From Falsiroseomonas bella (GTDB lineage Bacteria; Pseudomonadota; Alphaproteobacteria; Acetobacterales; Acetobacteraceae): a stretch of 64,000 bases of DNA. The stretch covers positions 310,001 to 374,000 of the forward strand of contig NZ_QGNA01000002.1 in the NCBI RefSeq assembly GCF_003173615.1. The letters run 5' to 3'. Each line of letters begins with the position of its first letter. The stretch's first letter is position 1. Under the pieces are notes generated by a model. The model had not been told where the DNA came from. It made no database searches and saw nothing but the letters and a program-made list of their open reading frames with translations. Of the stretch, positions 48,310-58,563 are shown piece by piece. The translations under genes and the position numbers were made by a program.

Positions 48310-49080
48310 TCAAAGGCCTCGCTGCCGCTTGATGCGGTCCCACGCCGCGTTGATCTCCGCGACTTTCCGCGTCGCCCGGTCCACGAACTCGGGCGGCACG
48401 CCGCGCGCGGCGAGGCCGTCCGGATGGTTCTCCCGCATCAGCTTCCGCCAGGCGAGCCGCACCTCCTCGTCGGTCGCCGCCGGTGTCAGGCCCAGCACGG
48501 CATAGGCATCGTCCGTCTGCTTCTGCTGCTCCACGCGCGAGCCCGACTGCCCGCCGCCCTTGCAGCGGTCCCACGCGGCGTGGTCCAGGCCGAAGCGGAG
48601 GTGGATGCCCTGCAGCACCGGCAATTCGCCGACCGTGATCGGGCCGTCGCTGCGCGCGATGTAGAACAGCGCCGCCAGCACGTCCTCCAGCATGGCGCGG
48701 TTGTCCGCGAAGGCCTCCCCGAGCCGTTCGGCGAAGGGCTCCCAGCCATCGGCGTCCTGTCGCGCCTGGTCGAACATCTGCCCGACCTCGCGCAGGTTCT
48801 CCGGCGGGATGCGGAACATCGCCTTGAAGGCGTCGATCTCCTGCCGCTTCACCGGCCCGTCCGCCTTGGCCAGCTTGGCCGAGAGCACGATCACGCTGAT
48901 CGCGAACAGCGTCTCCTTGTTGCCGAGCAGCGCCGCCATGTCGGCCGCGCCCGGCCCGATCCGGCCCGGAATCGCCCCCTGGTCGGCGGCATGGCCGAGC
49001 GCCGCGCCGACCACGGCACCGAGCGGCCCCCCGGTCAGGAACCCCCCGACACCGCCCAGAATCTTGCCCCAGACGCCCAA
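48310..49080 (-). CDS. DjlA-like TerB/DnaJ-domain protein
   Basis: The 256-residue protein begins with a Gly-rich hydrophobic segment (GVWGKILGGVGGFLTGGPLG) like the membrane anchor of DjlA, continues with an acidic helical TerB domain (about 45-170, ISVIVLSAKLAKADGPVKR and SDGPITVGELPVLQGI), and ends in a J domain with the HPD motif (YAVLGLTPAATDEEVRLAW, then ENHPDG). It would recruit DnaK to the membrane. The start TTG 49078-49080 is inferred from homologues; no ATG is available and the Shine-Dalgarno is poor, so the start is uncertain. Cotranscribed with the amidase. Confidence 0.85.
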   Translation of the reverse strand: MGVWGKILGGVGGFLTGGPLGAVVGAALGHAADQGAIPGRIGPGAADMAALLGNKETLFAISVIVLSAKLAKADGPVKRQEIDAFKAMFRIPPENLREVGQMFDQARQDADGWEPFAERLGEAFADNRAMLEDVLAALFYIARSDGPITVGELPVLQGIHLRFGLDHAAWDRCKGGGQSGSRVEQQKQTDDAYAVLGLTPAATDEEVRLAWRKLMRENHPDGLAARGVPPEFVDRATRKVAEINAAWDRIKRQRGL

Positions 49081-49151
49081 GCCGCCTGTTCCGTCACCCC
49101 GTTGGTCCCTGCTCCTAGCATGCGGCGCCGGCCGGCTACAGGTAAGGGGCG

Positions 49152-49180
49152 TTGACGGAACCGCCGGCCTGCCGACAGAA
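49152..49180 (+). promoter_or_regulatory. Possible promoter for the 5-oxoprolinase gene
   Basis: TTGACG at 49152-49157 matches the -35 consensus at five positions. ACAGAA follows after 17 bp, a poor -10 box. It lies 31 bp before the ATG at 49211. The -35 box is the main support. Confidence 0.3.
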
Positions 49181-49210
49181 CCGCTCCGAATCTGACGCAA
49201 GGACAAGCCC

Positions 49211-52200
49211 ATGGCCGGCTGGCAGTTCTGGATCGACCGTGGGGGCACCTTCACCGACATCGTCGCCCGCGATCCGGCAGGCCGCCTTTCCACCCGCAAG
49301 CTGCTCTCGGAGAACCCCGGCCGCTATCGCGACGCCGCCGTCGCTGGCATCCGCGCCTGCCTCGGCCTGCCGCCAGACGCGCCGATCCCGCCTGGCACCA
49401 TCGAGGCGGTGAAGATGGGTACCACCGTCGCCACCAACGCCCTGCTGGAGCGCAAGGGCGAACGGGTGCTGCTGCTGGTGAACCGCGGCTTCGGCGACAT
49501 GCTGCGCATCGGCAACCAGGCCCGCCCGCGGCTCTTCGACCTGAACGTCAGGCTGCCCGAATTGCTGCATGAGCGCGTGGCCGAGATCGGCGGCCGCGTC
49601 GCGGTGGATGGCGCGGAGATCGAGGCGCTGGATGAGGCCGCCGCGCGTGACGCGCTCGCCGAAGGGTTCGCCGCCGGCATCCGCGCCGTGGCGATCGTCA
49701 TGATGCATGCCTGGGCGCATCCGGCGCATGAGCTGCGCCTCGGCGCGTTGGCGCGGGAAGCCGGCTTCACCCAGGTCAGCCTCTCCCACCAGGCGTCGCC
49801 GCTGCCCCGCATCGTGCCGCGCGGCGACACCACGGTGGTGGACGCCTATCTGTCGCCCATCCTGCGCCGCTACGTCGAGCAGGTCGCTTCCGAACTTCCC
49901 GGCGTGAAGCTCTATTTCATGCAGTCGAGTGGCGGCCTGGCCGAGGCTTCCTCCTTCCAGGGCAAGGACGCAATTCTTTCGGGGCCCGCCGGCGGCATCG
50001 TCGGCGCCGCCCGCACCGCCGGCATGGCCGGATTGAACAGAATAATCGGCTTCGACATGGGCGGAACCTCGACCGATGTCGCGCTCTATGCCGGCGAGTT
50101 CGAGCGCGCCTTCGAGACGCAGGTGGCGGGCGTGCGCATGCGCGCGCCGATGATGGCGATCAACACCGTCGCCGCCGGCGGCGGCTCGATTCTTTCGTTC
50201 GACGGGGCGCGCTTCCGGGTGGGGCCGGAGAGTGCCGGCGCGGTGCCCGGCCCGGCTTGCTACCGCCGCGGCGGACCGCTGGCGGTCACCGATGCCAATG
50301 TCATGGTCGGCAAGGTGCAGCCGCGCCACTTCCCGGCGATCTTCGGCCCGAATGGTGACCAGCCGCTCGACGCCGACATCGTGCGCGCGCAATTCGCAGC
50401 GCTCGCGCAGGAGATCGCCGCCGCGACCGGCGCGCAGCAGACGCCCGAGCAGGTCGCCGAAGGTTTCCTGCGCGTCGCCGTCGCCAACATGGCGAATGCG
50501 ATCAAGCAGGTCTCGATCCAGAAGGGCCACGACGCCACGCGCTACGCGCTGCAATGCTTCGGCGGCGCGGGCGGCCAGCATGCCTGCCTCGTCGCGGACG
50601 AGCTCGGCATGGAGACGGTGTTCATCCATCCCTTCGCGGGCGTGCTGTCCGCCTACGGGATGGGCCTTGCCGACCAGACGGTGATCCGCGAGGCCGCCGT
50701 GGAGGCGCCGCTCTCCTCGGCCGCGCTGCCGGATCTCGCCGCGCGGCTGGATGCGCTGGAAGCGGCGGGGCGCGACGAGCTGGTCCGGCAGGGGGCCGCG
50801 CGCGGAAACCTGTCGGCCGCGCGGCGGCTGCACCTCCGCTACCAGGGCACCGACAGCTTCCTGCCCGTGCCCTTCGCCGACCATGCGACGCTGGTCGCAT
50901 CCTTCACCGAGGCGCATCGCCGCCGCTTCGGCTTCGCCACGCCCGAGCGCCCTGTGATCGTCGAGGCGTGCCTGGTGGAGGTGACCTCGCCTGGCGAACG
51001 CGTAGACGAGGCCGCGCTGCCGCCGCGCGCTGCCGACGAGGCCATTCCGCGCCTCGATACGGTGCGGCTGTTCAGCGGGGGCGCGGCGCATGACGCGCCA
51101 GTGCTGGATCGCGAGTCGCTGCATGCCGGCGACCGCATCCCCGGCCCCGCCCTTATCCGGGAGGCGATCGCGACCACCGTCGTCGAGCCCGGCTGGACCG
51201 CCGAGGTCACCGCGCTGAACCACTTGGTCCTGCGCCGGACGGAAGCGCGCGCCGCCGCGAAGCTCGCGGACCTCTCGCGCCCCGACCCGGTGATGCTCGA
51301 GCTGTTCAACAACCTCTTCATGAACATCGCCGAGCAGACCGGCGCGGTGCTGCAGAACACGTCGCTCAGCGTGAACATCAAGGAGCGCCTGGACTTCTCC
51401 TGCGCCATCTTCGACGAGACGGGACGCCTCGTCGCCAATGCGCCGCATGTGCCCGTTCATCTCGGTGCGATGGGCGAAAGCGTTCGCACCGTGATCCGCT
51501 CGCGCGGCGCCACCCTGAAGCCTGGCGACGTGGTGGCGCTGAACAACCCCTACAATGGCGGCACCCACCTGCCGGACATCACGGTGATCACGCCGGTCTT
51601 CGCCGAGAACGAACGAAAGATCCTGTTCTTCGTGGGCAGCCGCGGGCATCACGCCGATGTCGGCGGGCTGACTCCGGGCTCGACGCCGCCGGGATCGAAG
51701 ACCTTGGAGGAGGAAGGCGTCGTCATCGACGATTTTCTTCTGGTCGATGGCGGCCGCATCCGCGAGGCCGAGTTCCGCGACCTTCTCGCCGCGGCGAAGT
51801 ATCCGGCGCGCAGCCCCGACGTGAACGTCGCCGACATCAAGGCGCAGGTGGCCGCCAACGAGAAGGGCGTGCAGGAACTGCGGCGCGCCGTCGCGGAATT
51901 CGGCCTCGACACCGTCCGCGCCTACATGAAGCATGTCATGGACAATGCGGAGGAAAGCGTCCGCCGCGTGCTCGATCGCCTGCAGGACGGCAGCTTCGAG
52001 ACGACCATCGACGATGGCACCCCACTCAAGGTATCGGTCCGCGTATCTCGGGAAAGTCGCCGCGCCGTCATCGACTTCACCGGCACCGGCCCCCAGCGCC
52101 CCGACAACTTCAACGCCCCGGCCGCCGTCTGCCGCGCGGTCGTGCTCTACTGCTTCCGCTGCCTGGTGGGCGAGGACATCCCGCTCAACGATGGCTGCCT

Positions 52201-52819
52201 GGTGCCGCTCGAGATCGTCGTGCCCGACGGCACCTTCCTCTCGCCGCGCCCGGGTGCCGCGGTGGTGGCAGGCAACACCGAGGTCAGCCAGATGACCTGC
52301 AACGCGCTGCTCGCGGCCCTCGGCGCCTGCGCCTCCGCCCAGGCGACGATGAACAACCTGCTGTTCGGGGACGCAGTTTACCAATACTACGAGACGGTGT
52401 GCGGCGGCACCGGCGCGGGGCCGGGCTTCGCCGGCACCTCGGCGGTGCAGACGCACATGACCAACACCCGCATGACGGACCCCGAGGTGCTCGAGCTTCG
52501 CTACCCCGTCCGCCTCGAGGAATTCGCCATCCGCCGCGGCTCCGGCGGCGCCGGGCAGTGGCCGGGCGGCGACGGCAGCCGCCGGCGCATCCGCTTCCTG
52601 CGCCCGATGGAAGCGGTCATCGTCGCCTCCCGCCGCACCGTTCCGCCGCATGGCATGGCGGGCGGCAGCCCTGGCGCGCCGGGCCGGCAATGGGTTGAGC
52701 GCGCGGATGGCAGCATCCACCCGATGAAGGGCCAGGACCGCGCCGCGCTCGCCGCCGGCGAGGTGCTGGCGCTGGAGACGCCGGGCGGCGGCGGCTGGGG
52801 CGCGAAGCCGGCCGGATGA
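49211..52819 (+). CDS. Fused hydantoinase A/B-type 5-oxoprolinase (ATP-hydrolysing)
   Basis: The 1202-residue protein joins both subunits of the hydantoinase/oxoprolinase family. The HyuA half (about 1-690) opens [18 protein letters not shown] and has the actin-like ATP segments [14 protein letters not shown] and [12 protein letters not shown]. The HyuB half (about 700-1200) starts [20 protein letters not shown] and includes [26 protein letters not shown] and [12 protein letters not shown]. The full-length fused form, as in eukaryotic OPLAH, cleaves 5-oxo-L-proline to glutamate using ATP. N-methylhydantoinase or acetone carboxylase-like activities are less likely for this fusion. ATG 49211 has AAGGA upstream. 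Its stop overlaps the AsmA gene by 4 bp. Confidence 0.93.
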   Translation: MAGWQFWIDRGGTFTDIVARDPAGRLSTRKLLSENPGRYRDAAVAGIRACLGLPPDAPIPPGTIEAVKMGTTVATNALLERKGERVLLLVNRGFGDMLRIGNQARPRLFDLNVRLPELLHERVAEIGGRVAVDGAEIEALDEAAARDALAEGFAAGIRAVAIVMMHAWAHPAHELRLGALAREAGFTQVSLSHQASPLPRIVPRGDTTVVDAYLSPILRRYVEQVASELPGVKLYFMQSSGGLAEASSFQGKDAILSGPAGGIVGAARTAGMAGLNRIIGFDMGGTSTDVALYAGEFERAFETQVAGVRMRAPMMAINTVAAGGGSILSFDGARFRVGPESAGAVPGPACYRRGGPLAVTDANVMVGKVQPRHFPAIFGPNGDQPLDADIVRAQFAALAQEIAAATGAQQTPEQVAEGFLRVAVANMANAIKQVSIQKGHDATRYALQCFGGAGGQHACLVADELGMETVFIHPFAGVLSAYGMGLADQTVIREAAVEAPLSSAALPDLAARLDALEAAGRDELVRQGAARGNLSAARRLHLRYQGTDSFLPVPFADHATLVASFTEAHRRRFGFATPERPVIVEACLVEVTSPGERVDEAALPPRAADEAIPRLDTVRLFSGGAAHDAPVLDRESLHAGDRIPGPALIREAIATTVVEPGWTAEVTALNHLVLRRTEARAAAKLADLSRPDPVMLELFNNLFMNIAEQTGAVLQNTSLSVNIKERLDFSCAIFDETGRLVANAPHVPVHLGAMGESVRTVIRSRGATLKPGDVVALNNPYNGGTHLPDITVITPVFAENERKILFFVGSRGHHADVGGLTPGSTPPGSKTLEEEGVVIDDFLLVDGGRIREAEFRDLLAAAKYPARSPDVNVADIKAQVAANEKGVQELRRAVAEFGLDTVRAYMKHVMDNAEESVRRVLDRLQDGSFETTIDDGTPLKVSVRVSRESRRAVIDFTGTGPQRPDNFNAPAAVCRAVVLYCFRCLVGEDIPLNDGCLVPLEIVVPDGTFLSPRPGAAVVAGNTEVSQMTCNALLAALGACASAQATMNNLLFGDAVYQYYETVCGGTGAGPGFAGTSAVQTHMTNTRMTDPEVLELRYPVRLEEFAIRRGSGGAGQWPGGDGSRRRIRFLRPMEAVIVASRRTVPPHGMAGGSPGAPGRQWVERADGSIHPMKGQDRAALAAGEVLALETPGGGGWGAKPAG

Positions 52820-55674
52820 AGCGCCTCGGCCTCGCCTCCGGGCTCCTTCTGCTGCTGGTGCTGGGCGCGCTCTGGCTGGGCCCGCGCTTCGTGGACTGGG
52901 AGCCCTGGCGCGAGCGCCTGGCGGAGATCGCCACCGACCGGCTCGGCCGGCCGGTGACGCTGGAAGGGCCGGTCGAGCTGACCCTGCTGCCGCGCGCGGT
53001 GGTGCGCGCCGGCGGCGTCACCATCGCCCCGCCCACCGACATCGGGGGCGACGCCGCCTTCCAGGTCACCGCCCGCATGCTGCGCGTGCGGCTCGACCTG
53101 TTCTCGCTGCTCGCGGGCCAATTGGCGCCGCGGGAGATCGCGCTGGTCGGCGCCGAGGTCACGCTGCCCTGGCCGCCCGGCCCCGTCCTCGCCTTCCGCC
53201 CGCCTGCCTGGATCACCGAGCTCGATGCCGAGATCGAGGATGCGCGGGTACGGCTCGGCGAGGCCGTGCTGGAGGGCGTCAGCGCCCATCTCAGCTCCGG
53301 CGGCGCGGCGCAGGCGCTCGAGATTTCCGGCACCTTCGCCTGGGCCGGCCGTGCTGCCCGCTTCGCGGCGACCCTCGGCCGTCCTGGCTGGGACGGAATC
53401 GCACCGGTCGAGCTCTCCCTCGCCTTGCCCGAAGCCAGTGGCCGCGCCCGCGGCGTGCTGGTGCCCGATGGCGGCTTCGAGGGGACGATGGAGGTCTCCG
53501 GGCCCGATCTCTCCGCCCTGCTGCCGAGCCCGCCCGGCGCCTTCCGCGCCTCCGGCCGGCTGACCGCGACTGCGGACCTGTTGGCCGCCGACGACCTGGC
53601 CATAGACCTGGCGGGCGCGCCCGCCCGCGGCGCGGCAGCGTTGCGCCTGGTGCCGGCGCCGCGGCTCGACGTCGCCCTGCTGGCCAGCCGCCTCGACCTC
53701 GATGGCTGGGTGAAGGCGTTGCGCCAGGCCGGCCCGCGGTCCTGGCCCGTCTCGGTGGATCTCTCGGCCGAGGCCGCGAGCTTCGCCGGCCTCACGCTCC
53801 GCCGACTGCGCGGCGCCGCCTTCCTCGAGGATGGCCGGCTGACGCTCACCGATGTCTCGGTGCTGCTGCCCGGGGAGACGGAGCTCGACTTCGCCGGCGC
53901 CACCGCCGGCGCGCGGCTCGAGATCGCCGCCCGCTTCACCGGCCCCGACATCCGCGCCACCCTCGCGGCACTGAACCTGCCGGTGGAGGATCTCGACCCG
54001 AGCCTGCTCCGCCGCGGCGAGGGGCGCTTCCGGCTGGTGCTGGAGGAAAGCCAGGCGGCGGTGCCTGAGCTCGCCGCCACCTTCGAGGATCTGCGCCTGT
54101 CCGGCGCCGGCACGCTGCGCCACGGGCCGCGGCCGGCGCTGGGCCTCGGCCTGACCGTGGACCGGCTGGATCTCGGCCGCTGGCTGCCGCGCGGGATAGA
54201 CCTCGACCAGCTCGGCCGCGCCGTGGGCGGCATGGACCTCAACCTCCGCCTCGCCGCCGAGACGGCACGCTGGGGCGAGGCGGTGATGGAGCGCGCGGCA
54301 CTCGACGCCGCCGCCGAGGGCGGGCGCATCACTGTCCGCCGCCTATCCGGCCGGCTCGCGGAGGCCGACGTCATCGCCTCCGGCACCGCCCAGCTCGGCC
54401 GCCAGCTGCGCTTCTCGGACATCACGCTGGAGGCGAACGGATCCAACGCCCGCGGCCTGTTCGACCTGATCCCCGGCACCTGGCCCGATCTGCGCCCCCT
54501 CGCGGCGAAGCCGGTCTCGCTGCGCCTCTCCGGCGGCGGCCCGGCCGAGGCTCTGGCGCTGAAGGGGGAGGCGGAGCTCGGCGAGCTGCGCCTGGAGGCG
54601 ACCGGAACGCTCGACCTGCCGGCCGGCCGCGCGACCGCCGCGACCACGCTGCGCCATCCGGGCGCGCCGCGCCTGCTGAACGAGGCCTTCGGCTGGGATG
54701 TGGGGCCCTGGCTCGGCGACGGGTCGTTCTCGCTGATCGGGAATCTTGCGATCGGCCCGAACCTGCTCTCCGCCGAAAGCTTCGAACTGGTGGCGGGCGG
54801 GCTGCGGGCCGGCGGGCAACTGGCATTCGGCTTCGCGCCGCGGCCGCGCCTCGCCGGGCGGATCGTCGCGGAACGCCTGCCCCTGCCGCTGCCCGGCCTG
54901 CGGAGCACGGAGCCGCTGCCCCTGGACGCGCTCGCCGGCTTCGATGCCGAGATCGCGCTGGAGGCGGGGCGCGTCGAGGCCGCCGGGACGGTCCTGCAGG
55001 AGGCTTCGGCGATACTGCGCCTCGCCTCCGGCCGCCTGGCGCTGGAGCGCGTGGCGGGGAAGCTTGCCGGCGGCCGCGTGGAAGGCGGGATCGCGGCGGA
55101 CCTGACCGCTTCCGGCGCGCCGCGTCTCGCGCTGGAGATGCAGCTGATCGACTCGACCCTGGCCGCGCCGCTGCTCGGGCTGCCCTTCGACCTCACCGCC
55201 GGCCGTGGCGACGTGGCGGCGCGGCTGACCGCGAATGGCCATGCACCGGCGGCGATGCTCGCCACGCTGTCGGGGAGCTGGCGAACGACGCTGCGCGACG
55301 GCGTGCTGACCGGCCTCGACCTGGCCGCGGCCGCCGGCGCGACGGGGCTGGGCGACCTGGCGGAGGCGGAGGCGGCGGCGCGCCGCGCGCTGACGGCCGG
55401 CGCCACGGCCTTCGACCGGCTGGAGGCGGCCGGGAGCGTCGAAGCCGGGCGCATCGTGGTTGAGTCCGGTCGTGTCACCACCGAATCCGGCGCCACGGCG
55501 ATGCTGTCGGGCAGCGCCGACCTGCCGCGCTCCACGCTCGACCTGCGTTTCGCGGTGCGCCCTGCCGCGGCGGAGGCGCCCGAGCTCGGCCTGCGCGTCA
55601 CCGGTCCGGCGGCCGAGCCGCGGGTGCTGCCCGAGACCGCCGCCTGGGCACGCTGGCGCGCCGAGCGAGGATGA
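52816..55674 (+). CDS. AsmA-family protein
   Basis: The 952-residue protein starts with one membrane helix ([19 protein letters not shown], about 4-22) followed by the AsmA signature [20 protein letters not shown], then [20 protein letters not shown]. The rest is periplasmic beta-rich repeats, and the C-terminal AsmA_2 portion contains [35 protein letters not shown] and DLRFAVRP. AsmA-like proteins are thought to carry phospholipids between membranes. The 4-bp overlap with the oxoprolinase gene implies cotranscription, though no functional link is obvious. It ends one base before the convergent RHH gene. Confidence 0.88.
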   Translation: MKRLGLASGLLLLLVLGALWLGPRFVDWEPWRERLAEIATDRLGRPVTLEGPVELTLLPRAVVRAGGVTIAPPTDIGGDAAFQVTARMLRVRLDLFSLLAGQLAPREIALVGAEVTLPWPPGPVLAFRPPAWITELDAEIEDARVRLGEAVLEGVSAHLSSGGAAQALEISGTFAWAGRAARFAATLGRPGWDGIAPVELSLALPEASGRARGVLVPDGGFEGTMEVSGPDLSALLPSPPGAFRASGRLTATADLLAADDLAIDLAGAPARGAAALRLVPAPRLDVALLASRLDLDGWVKALRQAGPRSWPVSVDLSAEAASFAGLTLRRLRGAAFLEDGRLTLTDVSVLLPGETELDFAGATAGARLEIAARFTGPDIRATLAALNLPVEDLDPSLLRRGEGRFRLVLEESQAAVPELAATFEDLRLSGAGTLRHGPRPALGLGLTVDRLDLGRWLPRGIDLDQLGRAVGGMDLNLRLAAETARWGEAVMERAALDAAAEGGRITVRRLSGRLAEADVIASGTAQLGRQLRFSDITLEANGSNARGLFDLIPGTWPDLRPLAAKPVSLRLSGGGPAEALALKGEAELGELRLEATGTLDLPAGRATAATTLRHPGAPRLLNEAFGWDVGPWLGDGSFSLIGNLAIGPNLLSAESFELVAGGLRAGGQLAFGFAPRPRLAGRIVAERLPLPLPGLRSTEPLPLDALAGFDAEIALEAGRVEAAGTVLQEASAILRLASGRLALERVAGKLAGGRVEGGIAADLTASGAPRLALEMQLIDSTLAAPLLGLPFDLTAGRGDVAARLTANGHAPAAMLATLSGSWRTTLRDGVLTGLDLAAAAGATGLGDLAEAEAAARRALTAGATAFDRLEAAGSVEAGRIVVESGRVTTESGATAMLSGSADLPRSTLDLRFAVRPAAAEAPELGLRVTGPAAEPRVLPETAAWARWRAERG

Positions 55675-55899
55675 TCAGCCGCGTTCGGCGGCGTCCTCCA
55701 GCGCGAAGACCCTGAGCGCGCTGGCCAGCGGCAGGTCGGGATCCATCCGCGCTGCGTCCAACTCGGCGACCAGCGCCGCAAGGCTGCGGCCACGCCGCGA
55801 AGCCGCCGCCTCCAGCGCCGCCCAGAAGGCCGGTTCCAGCGCGACGGAGGTGCGGTGCCCGGCGAGCCGGAAGCTCCGCTTGCGCAGGTGCCGGCTCAC
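55675..55899 (-). CDS. Ribbon-helix-helix (RHH_4) protein
   Basis: This 74-residue protein has a short basic N-terminus (SRHLRKRSFRLAGHRTSVAL), a beta strand and helix FWAALEAAASRRGRS, then LAALVAELDAARM. This fits the RHH_4 family, small DNA-binding-fold proteins frequently encoded beside fumC in Alphaproteobacteria. The start is GTG in a GTGA overlap with the fumC stop, so it is expressed after fumC. A role in regulating central metabolism is guessed only from position. It abuts the AsmA gene stop with no spacer. Confidence 0.8.
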   Translation of the reverse strand: MSRHLRKRSFRLAGHRTSVALEPAFWAALEAAASRRGRSLAALVAELDAARMDPDLPLASALRVFALEDAAERG

Positions 55900-57305
55900 C
55901 CGCCCGCCAGTGTCGTGCCGGGCCGGACCATCTCCTCCGGACGCACCCAGCGGTCGAACTCCTCCGGCGTCACATGGCCGAGGCGCGCGGCGGCGTCCTT
56001 CAGCGTGATGTCCTCGGCCAGCGCCGTCTTGGCGATCTGCACCGCCTTGTCATAGCCGATCCGCGGGTTCAGCGCCGTCACCAGCATCAGCGACTTCCGC
56101 AAATTGTCGGCGATGCGCGCCAGGTTCGGCTCCAGCTTCGCCACCATGTTCTCCGCGAAGCTCGCCGCAGCATCGCCGAGCAGCCGCGCCGATTGCAGCA
56201 CGGACTGGATGATCACCGGCTTGAAGACATTCAGCTCCAGGTGCCCCTGCGCGCCGGCGACGGTGACCGTGACATGGTTCCCCATCACCTGCGCGCAGAC
56301 CATGGTCAGCGCCTCCGACTGCGTCGGATTGGTCTTGCCCGGCATGATCGAGCTGGACAGCCCGTCGGCCGGGATGACCAGTTCCGCGATACCGGCGCGC
56401 GGCCCGCTGCCGAGCAGCCGCACGTCGTTGCCGATCTTGTTCAGCGAGACTGCGACGGTGTTCAGCGCGCCCGAGACCTCCACCAGCGCGTCATGCGCGC
56501 CCATGCCTTCGAAGGGGTTGGGATTGGCGGTGAAGGGCAGGGCGGTCAGCGCCGCCATGCGCTCGGCGAAGGCGCGCGCGAAATCGGGATGCCGGTTCAA
56601 CCCCGTGCCCGCGGCCGTCCCGCCCTGCGCCAGCGGCATCAGCCGCGGCAGCGCATCCTGCAGGCGCGCGATGCCGAGCTCCACCTGCCGCGCCCATGCC
56701 GCTGCCTCGTGCCCGAGCGTGACCGGCACCGCATCCATCATGTGGGTCCGCCCGATCTTCACGATCGCCTCCCACGCCGCCGCGCGCTCGGCCAGCGCGG
56801 CATGCAGCGCGCGGAGGCCGGGGATGGTGCCATGCGTCACCGCCTCGGCCGCGGCGACATGCATCACCGTCGGGAACATGTCGTTGGAGGACTGGCCGCG
56901 GTTCACATGGTCGTTCGGGTGGACCGGCGCGCGCGGATCGGCGGAACCAAGTGCGCGGTTCGCCAGATGCGCGATGACCTCGTTGGCGTTCATGTTGGTC
57001 TGCGTGCCGGAGCCGGTCTGCCAGACCGGCAGCGGGAATTCCCCGTCGTGGCGGTTGGCCGCGACCTCCGCCGCAGCGGCGATAATTGCCGCGGCGATGT
57101 CCTCCGGCAACTCGCCGAGCGCCTTGTTGGCCTCGGCCGACGCCTGCTTCTGCAGCCCGACGGCGCGGATCAGGATGGGCGGGAAGCGCTCCGTCCCGAT
57201 GCGGAAAAGGCGCCGGGCCCGCTCCGTCTGCGGGCCCCAGAGCCGATCCGCCGGGATCTCGATCGTGCCGAGGGAGTCGGTCTCGATGCGAAGCGAATCG
57301 GGCAT
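55896..57305 (-). CDS. fumC: Class II fumarate hydratase
   Basis: The 469-residue, iron-independent fumarase interconverts fumarate and malate in the TCA cycle. The superfamily signature is GLSSSIMPGKTNPTQSE. Other marks are IEIPADRLWGPQTERARR, the B-site/active-site segment FPLPVWQTGSGTQTNMNANE, and HPNDHVNRGQSSND. Length is normal. ATG 57305. It is followed by the RHH_4 gene in a 4-bp overlap. A class I enzyme is also encoded, 5 kb away (62480), giving an oxygen-stable and an oxygen-sensitive isozyme. Confidence 0.97.
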   Translation of the reverse strand: MPDSLRIETDSLGTIEIPADRLWGPQTERARRLFRIGTERFPPILIRAVGLQKQASAEANKALGELPEDIAAAIIAAAAEVAANRHDGEFPLPVWQTGSGTQTNMNANEVIAHLANRALGSADPRAPVHPNDHVNRGQSSNDMFPTVMHVAAAEAVTHGTIPGLRALHAALAERAAAWEAIVKIGRTHMMDAVPVTLGHEAAAWARQVELGIARLQDALPRLMPLAQGGTAAGTGLNRHPDFARAFAERMAALTALPFTANPNPFEGMGAHDALVEVSGALNTVAVSLNKIGNDVRLLGSGPRAGIAELVIPADGLSSSIMPGKTNPTQSEALTMVCAQVMGNHVTVTVAGAQGHLELNVFKPVIIQSVLQSARLLGDAAASFAENMVAKLEPNLARIADNLRKSLMLVTALNPRIGYDKAVQIAKTALAEDITLKDAAARLGHVTPEEFDRWVRPEEMVRPGTTLAGG

Positions 57306-57401
57306 GCGGATACCTCCGCCCGGGGATATGGGGCGCCGGCGCCGGCGCGCCCATCACGGAGGCGCTGGCCGGCGCGGCCCGGGCGGCGCCCGGCGGAGGG
57401 T

Positions 57402-57428
57402 GGGATGGCCCGCCGGGCCATCCCTTTT
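57402..57428. terminator. 10-bp perfect hairpin downstream of the PEP-CTERM gene
   Basis: GGGATGGCCC (57402-57411) pairs exactly with GGGCCATCCC (57415-57424) around three bases, followed on the plus strand by TTTT. It lies eight bases past the minus-strand stop of the PEP-CTERM gene. On that strand the A/T run precedes the stem, so a classical terminator would only be formed in the plus direction. It may act as an RNA-end barrier. Confidence 0.4.
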
Positions 57429-57435
57429 CGACAGG

Positions 57436-58104
57436 CTAGCGGCGCGGACCCATGCCGTAGCGGCGCAGCCCCGCCATGCCGAGCAGCCCCATCCCGAACA
57501 GGGCGATGCTGACCGGCTCCGGCACAGGTTCCCCCGGGACTGGGCTGGCGGTCATGTTCAGCTGCTCCGGCAGGTTGTTCGCCGCGACATAGACCAGCTG
57601 GAAGTTGCCGACGTTGAGCGTGTAGTTCGTTCCGATCGGTGTCGTCGGCTCGGTGCTCGCGAGCGGCGTGACCAGCGACCCACCCTGATACAGGCCGATG
57701 CCGTCGTCATGGGTGATGATGCCCTGGATCTTGCTTGCGGTCGTGCCGAAGATGTTCAGCACCGTGGTCTGCAAGAAGCCCCCGCTGCTGAGTTGGACGT
57801 TCAGGTCACCGCCGCTCGGGACGTAGCTGCCGGTGCCGGAATCGAGAAACGCGGCGATCGTGTTCGTCCCGTTGCTCGGCAGGAAGAAGTCAATGTCGCC
57901 CGTATAGATCACAGTGGCGTAGGGCGTGCCCGTGATCAGCGGGTTCGTGTCCACGGCCTGGACGCCTGGCGAAGTGATGGTGCCCCCGCCATTGCCCCGG
58001 TAGACGTCGATGGTGAAGGTGCCGTTGAGCTGGGCAGCCATGGCGCCGAACGACATCCCGATGGTCGCTGCGGCGACGACGATTCCCCTTGTGAGCCAGT
58101 GCAT
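57436..58104 (-). CDS. PEP-CTERM sorting-domain protein
   Basis: The 222-residue protein has a signal peptide (HWLTRGIVVAAATIGMSFGA, cleavage near AMA-A), a beta-rich Gly/Thr/Asn body without cysteines, and a C-terminal tripartite sorting signal: VPEP, a hydrophobic helix (VSIALFGMGLLGMAG), then LRRYGMGPRR. This is recognised by exosortase, which anchors or releases such proteins, often with exopolysaccharide. No exosortase gene is in the window. ATG 58104 has GGGAGAG nine bases upstream; an in-frame start at 58284 lacks a signal peptide. Codon use is less GC-biased than the neighbours. Function of the body is unknown. Confidence 0.88.
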   Translation of the reverse strand: MHWLTRGIVVAAATIGMSFGAMAAQLNGTFTIDVYRGNGGGTITSPGVQAVDTNPLITGTPYATVIYTGDIDFFLPSNGTNTIAAFLDSGTGSYVPSGGDLNVQLSSGGFLQTTVLNIFGTTASKIQGIITHDDGIGLYQGGSLVTPLASTEPTTPIGTNYTLNVGNFQLVYVAANNLPEQLNMTASPVPGEPVPEPVSIALFGMGLLGMAGLRRYGMGPRR

Positions 58105-58563
58105 CTTGCAGCTCTCCCAATGGTTGTGGACCGGGCGTGCGCGCCAAGCCCGTTGGCGGACGGTGCACGAAGTGTGCCGAACAAATTCGTCCATTTGCAT
58201 ACAATACCTTGCGTGCCTGGATGGGTGACAGCGCGGCGGCCATGTAAGGAATCCTGACAGTCGCGGTGCAATCGCCGGTGGCAAGCGCGGCGAATTTCCA
58301 AATCACCAACCAGAACCGATCTCTCGTGCTGCAGTATTCGCCTGGAAGTTGCGGCTTCGCCCGCATGGCCACGGGCGCGGGGCGCAAGCAGGGCCATGCG
58401 GGCGTCTCGCGCCGGAAAACAGCGCCGCCTCTCGCACTATGGGCGGATCATCTGTAAAGGATACCGACACCATAACCCGGCATGCGCCGCGGCGGGCGGG
58501 CACGGGCTTGCGCCCAGCCCGCTGGCGCCCGGGTCGGCCAGTGCAAGCCTGGGAGTTGCCGGA
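58105..58563. other. Divergent intergenic region between the PEP-CTERM and M20 peptidase genes
   Basis: This 459-bp gap has AT-richer patches near 58170-58220, 58290-58340 and 58440-58480, probably holding the promoters of both genes. Candidate boxes are weak (for example TTGCAC and TTACAT, 18 bp apart on the minus strand, near 58240-58270). GCAC-GAAGT-GTGC near 58163 is a short inverted repeat. I see no gene and no clear riboswitch fold. Confidence 0.35.

Noticed and set aside
49136-52720. A minus-strand frame of about 1190 codons opposite the 5-oxoprolinase gene
   Set aside because: The plus-strand protein matches a known family over its full length; the opposite frame does not resemble anything.
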